Assembly: GCF_963259705.1 (NCBI RefSeq)
Contig: NC_081842.1
Location: 179,431,849 to 179,495,848, forward strand
DNA: 64,000 nt
Reading direction: 5' to 3'
Origin: Myotis daubentonii
Taxonomy: Eukaryota; Chordata; Mammalia; Chiroptera; Vespertilionidae
Part shown: piece after piece, positions 57,319 to 64,000 of the stretch
Layout of the letters: every line of letters begins with the position of its first letter
Numbering within the stretch: the first letter of the stretch is position 1
Made by a program: the position numbers and the translations under genes
The notes under the pieces: generated by a model
Told to the model about the DNA's origin: nothing
Databases searched by the model: none
What the model saw: only the letters and a program-made list of their open reading frames with translations

Positions 57319-57910
57319 TTTCATAAAGACCAAGAAATGGAAAGAAGAGTCCTCTTATCTTGACTGTAGTGGTTGAGGAAACCTGAGAATGACTAGCCCT
57401 CAGCCTGAATCTCTTCTCTATAGGATCTGACTGCCCCCTACCTCACCCTTCTCATTCCTCTTTATCCTTTTTATTCTATGCTTTATTCTTTCCCCTCCTT
57501 CTCCTTTCTCTTTCCTCTTCCTTCATCACTTTAATCTTTTGCAACAGACTTTAAGACTCTGGTGTGGTCAGCCTCTTTTGTCTCACTCAAAGTGTCACAA
57601 GCAAAAATAGTTGTACGGAAGGACTGGAACCAGAAAGCAATCAGGGCTGAGGTGGATGGCTGAGATGGAGCCTTCATCATCCATCTGCCTTCCAGGAGCC
57701 CTCTGGTGTTCCCTTCCAGATTCATCAATGGTTCAGCACATTTTCTTTTCAGGAACTTGGACTTTCTGCAGCCTCTCAAGGTTGTGACTCTTCTTCATGG
57801 CCCTGGCTCCTCCTTACCTTTCCTCTGGTTCCTTTCACTCTCATCTCCTGCTTCTAATTATATCATTCCCTTCACAGTTTCTAGTTCAGATCCCAAGCAA
57901 GGAATCTGAT
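56491..57910. other. Unassigned sequence with a CT repeat
   Basis: A (CT)n tract of about 27 units lies at 57263-57317 without a Ves SINE around it. Bases 57440-57540 are pyrimidine-rich. No gene is visible; frames at 57531-57779 and 57706-57909 overlap and lack domains. Confidence 0.45.
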
Positions 57911-58366
57911 TGTATTAGTCAGGGTTCTCCAGAGAAACGGAACCAAGAGGATGTGTGGATACATGGATGGATGGAGAGACAGATGGAAAAATATATTATG
58001 TTTCTATATATGTATCTATAAAGAGACATTATAAGAAATTTAGTCACATGGCTATGGATGCTAAGTCTCAAGTTCTGTAGTTGGCACACTGCAAACCTGG
58101 AAAGAGCTGTTTCAGTTCAAATCCCAAGGCAGAAATAAACTGATATCCCGGCTCTAAGCAATCAGACAGGAAGAATTTCCTCTTTCTTAACCTTTGTGTT
58201 CTATTCAGTTTTTAATTAATTGGGTGAGGCCCACCAACATTAGGGAGAGTGCTTTACCTATTTATTGATTTAAAATCTAAACTCATTCCCAACTCCCAGA
58301 ATAAAGTTTGACCAAATATCTGGGTATCTCACAGCCCAATCAAGTTGGCACATAAAACTACCCATT
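57911..58366 (-). mobile_element. MaLR/ERVL-type LTR (family uncertain)
   Basis: The plus strand starts TGTATTAGTCAGGGTTCTCC and runs through TTGGGTGAGGCCCACCAACA, TTGACCAAATATCTGGGTAT and CAAGTTGGCACATAAAACTA. This order is common across mammals and has LTR-like ends. I place it with MaLR/ERVL LTRs but cannot name the subfamily with confidence. Confidence 0.6.
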
Positions 58367-60448
58367 GTCCCAGGTGACTCTCTGGTGCTCTCTCTCCTCC
58401 CTCTCTCTTACTACTTCCCACCTGGCTTCCCCCCAAGCAGTTGGTCTGTTTAGACTTTGGACTGGATGTCTCAGGTCCACCTCTACCCAATTACCTGAGG
58501 CTAAAGTGGTAAGCTCAGGGGATACATTCATCAGCCACCTAGGCTGCCGCTTAAACAGCAGGGGAGAGGCAATTTTCTTTAGAAGAGCCTGGCCTAGGAC
58601 TCCTGGAATGATCAAATTGTTACCAGGAACCTACAGTCCTAAGGCCTCTGACAATGAGCATATGTGGGGAGTTTGAATGGCTGGAGCTGCCAAGTTGGTG
58701 ATGAAAGCAAATATTTTATTGAGCCACAGAGGGTTATGACAGGCACTGTGGATACAAAGATAAAAGGATGTGCCATCAACATCCAAGGCTCTCACAAGGA
58801 GTAGGAGAGGTAAATCAAGGATCCCAGCTCAGTAAACATAGACATTTGACTACAAGACATCTTGGAGATCTAGTTCAACCTACTCTGTTTCCCAAGTCAA
58901 GAAATGGAAGACCAGAAAGGTTAATTAACTTACCTAGGGTCACACAGCTAGTTATAGATAGATATTTCATTACAGTGGCTATATGTTGATATATAACATG
59001 TGATAGAAATTGGGCTAGACCTTTTCATATTTATTTAACTCTTGTAACAACAATGTGAGGTAGACTTACCCAGAAGAAAGACCTGAATTCAAAGAGGTTT
59101 ATTGATTCACTCAATATCATACAAGTGGGCGGAAAAGAAATGAAAGAATAATGTCAGTGTTACCAAAAAGGTAATATGTTTGAAAGTATAACTACAACCT
59201 CAAAGTATCTTTAAGAAAAGCATCCAGTGCTCACTAGTGTGACACTCTGTTGCTTTCTAGGAGAACAGATATTAAATGGATAATAAAAGAGCAGCAGGAA
59301 GTACATTGTTGAGAGACTGGATAAGAAAGGAATGTGATAGAAACACAAAAAGCAAGGTGGGTGGACATCAATCCTAGAAGTGTCTTATTCAGGATTTTTT
59401 AATATTCCAGGAACAGATCCATTTTACAGGTGACTAGGATAATTTACCAACAAAGAAGAGAGAGAGAAAGAATCAGGCAAGGCAGTAAGGTAAGGTCTGC
59501 TCAGTGCACAAATTCTGAGACATTACTATTACTAAGTAGACATACTGGTTCTATAGTAATTCAGAGACATTCCTGAAAGACTAAAAGCCTGGCCAAAGAG
59601 CCATTTAAAATATCACACATATGACTTTTTCCCCCAGTCTGGGTTTGCAATCTTTCCTGAAATAAGGACATTCAGACCAAAATGAGTACTGAGCTCCTAG
59701 CTTCTGCAAATTCGGAATGTTCTCCTGGTCAACTGAGCAGAGCACAGAGGCAGGATAACATCTCAGGGCATGGCACATCAAGTCCTCTTCTGGGTTCGGA
59801 CATCTTTAACTTCCTTCTCTCCCCGCCCCCTTTTTATGCTGTTTCTCCCATCATTCTCTATTTCTTGCTCTGTATTTTTATGACACAGTATAGAGAGCAG
59901 GGATCATGACTCAAATTTTTACATAGGTCACTAAAATTAGGATGTAATAATGTATGGGATGGAGAAGACTGAAAGGGGAGGCCTAACCTATAAGGGGCAA
60001 TGTTACTCAGCAACACCTAATTGTTGCCATGCTTGACTGTGGACTCAGTACTGCCAAGTCTTCCAACTTTTCCAAAGAACCTGAAAATCTAGATTTATCT
60101 TTTATGAAATACTCTGATTTTTAAAATTTTAGCAGTGAATTTTGTTCTTTTTTAACATCTTGTGGGCTGGTAATGATCTATAAACCACCAGCTATATTTA
60201 CTGGTTCTATAGTAAACATAGTCGAACTCCTTGCTTCTAGCTATGTGACACTGAGCACATCTCTTAACCTCTCTGAGCCTTAGTTACATGACTATTAATT
60301 AGTATAGAAGATGGCATAGTAAGTGCTAAGCTTACTGTCTCACACAGAGTAGATACACCATAGATAATAATTCCCTCCCTTCCCCTCTACTCCCATGACC
60401 ATGGTGTTTTAATCACTTGTACATCTGATTCCAGAGAGGAGTATACAA
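58367..60448. other. Unassigned sequence with L2 and MIR fragments
   Basis: Bases about 58695-58800 resemble a reversed L2 tail (ATATTTTATTGAGCCACAGA, then GGCACTGTGGATACAAAG). A reversed MIR lies near 58865-58955 (AGGGTCACACAGCTAG), and a plus MIR near 60225-60370 (TAACCTCTCTGAGCCTTAGT). No gene is visible; the 103- and 85-codon frames near 58.4-58.7 kb overlap on opposite strands and lack domains. Confidence 0.45.
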
Positions 60449-60502
60449 TCTACACTAATAAAAGAGAAACATGGTAATTGGCGTACGACCGCTACCCTTC
60501 CC

Positions 60503-60552
60503 ATTGGCTAATCAGCGAGATATGCAAATTAACTGTCAGCCAAGATGGCGGC
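60503..60552 (+). promoter_or_regulatory. Promoter-like site cluster in Helitron copy 3
   Basis: ATTGG (inverted CCAAT, 60503-60507), ATGCAAAT (octamer, 60522-60529) and CCAAGATGGCGGC (YY1-type, 60540-60552) lie in one 50 bp block, about 55 bp from the element's 5' end. The arrangement matches copies 1 and 2. Confidence 0.5.
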
Positions 60553-60892
60553 TGGCAGCTAGGCAGCTTGAAACTAACATGAGGCTTGCTTGCTTCAGTG
60601 ATGGAGGACTCCACCGTTCCCCGCCTGTTGCTGCCGGCCTCTCAGCTGCAACTCTAAGCAACTATGTTGCAAATGTAGAAGCTAAACAAAACCCCAGAAA
60701 CCTGCTTTACTCAGCGGGGCTTCAGCCAGCTGGACCGCAACATTGTATCAAATACAGTCGGTAAACAAAGGCCATAAACCTGTTTTCAGCAGCCGAGGCC
60801 TCAGAGCTAAAGCTGGCTCAGAATAAAAAAAGAAAAAAAAAGAAAAAAAGGAGCAGTTGGGAGCTTCAGTCACCCGTCAGCCTGAAACGGCC

Positions 60893-60963
60893 CTCAGCCC
60901 CTCAGCCAGACTGGCCAGGCACCCCAGTGGGGACTCCCACCCTGATCCAGGACACCCTTCAGG
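60893..60963 (+). repeat. Single 80 bp-type unit in Helitron copy 3
   Basis: One unit (CTGGCCAGGCACCCCAGTGG and neighbours) where copies 1 and 2 have four and two. Confidence 0.8.
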
Positions 60964-61039
60964 GCAAACCAGCCAGCCCCCACCCGTGCACCAGGCCTCT
61001 ATTCTATATAGTAAAAGGGTAATATGCCTCCCGGCACCG

Positions 61040-61915
61040 GGATCAGCGTGACAGGGGGCAGCACCCTAACCCCCTGATCGCCCTGCGGCTCTGTGTGTGA
61101 CAGGGTGCAGCACCCTAACCCCCTGATCAGCCCTGCTCTGTGTGTGACAGGGGGCAGTGCCCCAACCCCCTGATTGGCCCTGCTCTGTGGGTGATAGAGG
61201 GTGGCGCCCCAACCCCCCCCCCCACGGGCCCTGCTCTGTGTGTGATGGGGTAGAGCCATAACCTCCCCATCGGCCCTGCCCTGAGTGTGACAGTGGCGGC
61301 GCCCCAAACCCCTGATGGGCCCTGCTCTGTGGGTGATGGGGGGTGGTGCCCCAACCCCCCTGATGGGCCCTGCTCTGTGAGTGACAGTGGGGAGCTCCTC
61401 AGCCCCCTGATCGGCCCTGCTCTGTGTGTGACAGGGTACGGAGCCCCAACCCCCCTAATGGGCCCTGCTCTGTGCATGACAGGGGGCAGCGCCCCAACCC
61501 CCTGATCTGCCCTGCTCTGTGTGTGACAGGAGGCGGTGCCCCAACTCCCCTATTGGCCCTACTCTGTGTGTGACAGGGGGGAGCTCCTCAACCCCCTGAT
61601 CGACCCTGCTCTGTGTGTGACAGGATACGGAGCCCTAACCCCCCTGATGGGCCCTGCTCTGTGCATGACAGGGCGCAGCACCATAACCCCCTGATCCGCC
61701 CTGCTCTGTGTGTGACAGGGGGTGGCGCCGCAACTTCCCTATTGACCCTGTCTTGAGTGTGACAGGGGGCAGTGCCCCAACCCCCCAATCGGCCCTACCC
61801 TGAGCGTGACTGGGGGTGGCATTGCAACCTCCCAATCCGCCCTGCTCTGTGCATGACAGGGTGCGGTACCCCAACTCCCCAATTGACCCTGCTCTGAGCC
61901 CGACCAGGGGCTGCA
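61040..61915 (+). repeat. 47 bp minisatellite inside Helitron copy 3 (about 18 units)
   Basis: I counted about 18 units of roughly 47 bp with the core GCCCTGCTCTGTGTGTGACA, the reverse complement of the core in copies 1 and 2. It is the longest of the three arrays. Confidence 0.9.
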
Positions 61916-62070
61916 CCTAGGAATTGGGCCTTCCCTCTGCCACCCGGGAGCAGGCCTAAGCCAGCAGGTCGTTATCTCCTGAGGGGTCCCAGACTGCGAG
62001 AGGGCACAGGCCGGGCTGAGGGACCCCCCTCACCCCCCCGAGTGCACAAATTTTTGCACTGGGCCTCTAG

Positions 62071-62639
62071 TCAATGATAAGACCAGTGGCTTCTGCAACA
62101 TCAGCCTGAGTTCCTCCTGTGAGTGATTAAATCAGAAGAGCTCACAGTATATTCTTACCCTGCTTTGTTGCAAGCCATTTTCCCAAAATGCATCTTATAT
62201 GAGCAATGAGTCTCTATTCATACACAATTTCACATGAAAAGATTTGCTCTTTTCATTGTCTGCATGGCTTGAATCAGCCAGTTGGCCTGAAAATATTTCC
62301 ATTCATTAGTAGGCTGAATGATGTCACTGGCCTGGAACTCACTTGGATGGATGTTGCCATGGACTCACAGAATGTTAGCATTCTAAGGACCTCAAAGAAG
62401 GCCATCTAGTCAAGCCTTCCACCCATGGCCCTTTTGATGCAGCTTAAAGTATCTCCATAAAGTGCTACAGACTCATTATTCTGAGAAGCTGCCCTGATTA
62501 CTCTAGTTACTTGAAATGTCTTCCTTGTATCAAATTTAAATCTGAATTTCAGTAACTTCACCCATGGGTTCAGATCTACCCTCCAGCAATACTGAAAGTA
62601 AGTTTAGTCACCATACCACGCGTGATATCCCATTCAATA
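62071..62639. other. Unassigned sequence
   Basis: No gene or named repeat. A 67-codon frame at 62206-62409 lacks domains. Confidence 0.35.
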
Positions 62640-62890
62640 ATCATAATAGTGAGAACTCACATAACATACATGCCAGGACTGTACTCAGTGTTTTACATAT
62701 ATTTACTTGTTTAACACTCATAAAAACTCTGTAAGGCAGATAACAAAGCTTTCTCATTTTAAGGATAAGAACAGTTAAGGCACAGAGCAATTACATGACA
62801 TCCCCAAAGTCTCATAGCTTGGAAGTGGGAGAGGCAGGAAGGAAGCCATGGCAGTCTGGTCTTAGAGACCACATTCTCATGCACCAAGGT
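62640..62890 (-). repeat. MIR SINE
   Basis: Read in reverse, CCAGGACTGTACTCAGTGTT, AAACTCTGTAAGGCAGATAA, CAGTTAAGGCACAGAGCAAT and CAGTCTGGTCTTAGAGACC are in MIR order. Confidence 0.7.
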
Positions 62891-63687
62891 CTAGTGTGCA
62901 GGACCAAGGGCATGGGTGTCATCCAGAGCCAGGTTTCCACCCTGACTCTGTCCTTTCCTTTCAGAGTAAATTGGGAACATACTCCATATCCCAGACTTTT
63001 AATGAGGTTTATGCCACTTCTCAGGGTTCAAGTCTCTATAAATTATCTAGAACAGTGCCTGACAAGTAGTAAACACAAAATAACTTTTTGTTGAGTAAGT
63101 CACATTTATCAAGATCCCAGGCAATGCATCACCAGGTCTTTCGTCTTTTCTTTCATGGCGGACTTTCTAAGAGCCTTGTTCATACTTACTGTTCCCCCTT
63201 CTATGGACACTCTCCAATTTCCTCCCTCTTTTTAGCATCATCTAAGCTAAGATTCTGCCAATTCACTTTTCTTTCAAGTATCTATTCTGTTCCAAGTGCT
63301 ACATGAAGGGCTTAGACTAAATCTATGAATTAAGACAAAAGCTTTGCCCTAAGGGCCCCTCATATAGAGTAGGATTCATGATACAAAGACTCATGGAAAG
63401 AATGAAAGGGGACTTGAAAGGGGGAGGACAAGTCTACCAAGGATGGGGTGAGGCAAAACCATTTTTTAGTAAAAGAGGGAAGGGAAAGAAGGAAAGAATA
63501 TGTATGGTTTAGGATATAGGGAGAATCTAAATGTCAAAAAAACAAACCTTTAAATTATTATGTAAACTCATGGAAGAATATATAAATGCTCTTAAAATGG
63601 GTTACAGGGAAATTCATAAATCTGACAAAAAGTATAACATGCAAAGGATATGGTTATTAAATTGTACTATTTAAGAATGTAAAATGA
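62891..63687. other. Unassigned sequence with an L2/MIR tail
   Basis: About 63050-63105 (AGAACAGTGCCTGACAAGTA, then TTTTTGTTGAGTAAG) is an L2- or MIR-type tail. The remainder is AT- and A-rich. No gene is visible. Confidence 0.4.
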
Positions 63688-63806
63688 TAACCAATGGACA
63701 TAAGACACTGGGGGGTAGGGGAGGCTAGGGGACTGTCAAAGGTGGGGGGGAAAAAAGGACACATATGTAATACCCTTTGTAATACTTTAAGCAATAATAA
63801 AAAAAT
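63688..63806 (+). mobile_element. Young bat L1, 5'-truncated 3' end
   Basis: ATAACCAATGGACATAAG, a G-rich 3' UTR, ATATGTAATACCCTTTGTAA and AATAATAAAAAAATA follow the pattern at 19278 and 41853. A 7 bp duplication, AAAATGA, lies at 63681-63687 and 63807-63813. Confidence 0.78.
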
Positions 63807-64000
63807 AAAATGAATGTATGACCAAAAAGAGAAACAAACAAAACAAAACTGATGTGTAAAAAAGATGTAGGTTCATAAGATCACTCACAGATTCAAAGAT
63901 ATCTACAGAGAACAAGTATCCAGGGAAACACTATATCAGTGAATAAAAGCCAAAGCTACATAGAGAAAAATGAGTAAAGGAACTGTACAGGCAATTCACA
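63807..64000. other. Unassigned A-rich sequence
   Basis: Nothing identifiable before the window ends. Confidence 0.35.

Larger units (their letters stand above)
60449..62070 (+). mobile_element. Composite long Helitron, copy 3 (longest)
   Basis: It starts TCTACACTAATAAAAGAG (identical to copy 2) and ends GGGCCTCTAG at 62070, between A (60448) and T (62071). The outer 3' hairpin is GTGCAC (62042-62047) with TTGCAC (62054-62059), one mismatch. The internal junction at about 60985-61018 reads GTGCACCAGGCCTCTATT followed by CTATATAGTAAAAGGG: a hairpin-less 3' end followed by a complete 5' end. Module order equals copies 1 and 2. Frames of 93-116 codons through the array are not credible genes. 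Confidence 0.9.

Noticed and set aside
60449..62070. Captured host exon in the long Helitron
   Set aside because: Apart from the promoter-like cluster, I could not recognise a host coding segment or clear splice sites in module 1; the 97-codon frame at 60471-60764 has no family resemblance that I can state.

Overview
This is a 64 kb stretch of mammalian nuclear DNA, most likely from a vespertilionid bat. Three kinds of repeat support that. There are eight non-autonomous Helitrons (A|T target, 5' TC, GTGCAC hairpin and CTAG/CTAA 3' end), and among mammals abundant Helitrons are known only in vespertilionid bats. There are nine tRNA-derived Ves-type SINEs, several with 10-15 bp target duplications. 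There is also a SPIN-type hAT element with an 8 bp target duplication, a family known to have entered several tetrapod lineages horizontally. I found no protein-coding exon, RNA gene or CpG island that I can defend. The reading frames present are short or lie inside repeats, so the window is best read as intergenic or deep-intronic DNA.

Layout. 1-2400: an old L1 3' end split by a solo class-II-like LTR. 4600-5240: an AT-rich tract, a mariner-type MITE and the SPIN element. 6460-7165: an MLT1 LTR holding a short Helitron. 7490-10030: dinucleotide repeats, including a 67 bp alternating CG/CA/CG tract. 10560-12000: an ancient repeat split by an MLT1 LTR. 13390-13880: a Ves SINE and a Helitron. 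17270-19800: a hAT relic broken by a 1.57 kb Helitron and by an L1 that itself holds a younger L1. 21.6 and 32.5 kb: Ves SINEs with long TC runs. 24.4 and 29 kb: Helitrons. 32.3-34.4 kb: antisense L1. 39.1-45.6 kb: an old L1 carrying five later insertions. 46.8-47.5 kb: an L1/hAT/Ves mosaic. 51.5-59 kb: MaLR LTRs, L2, MIR, Ves and L1 fragments. 60.4-62.1 kb: a third long Helitron. The remainder is MIR/L2-scattered sequence that I could not assign.

The most notable structure is the long Helitron, present three times (17410-18977 and 28973-30437 on the minus strand, 60449-62070 on the plus strand). Each copy is two Helitrons joined head to tail. The internal 3' end keeps the CCTCTA tail but lacks the palindrome seen at the outer 3' end, which suggests the composite spread after read-through of a dead terminator. 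Each copy carries a 47 bp tandem array (about 11, 12 and 18 units) and an 80 bp array (about 4, 2 and 1 units). Each also has a promoter-like cluster near its 5' end: CCAAT box, octamer and a YY1-type AAGATGGCGGC. The YY1-type site recurs near the 5' end of the different Helitron at 24438-24927. Family names are from memory of consensus sequences and were not checked by database search.
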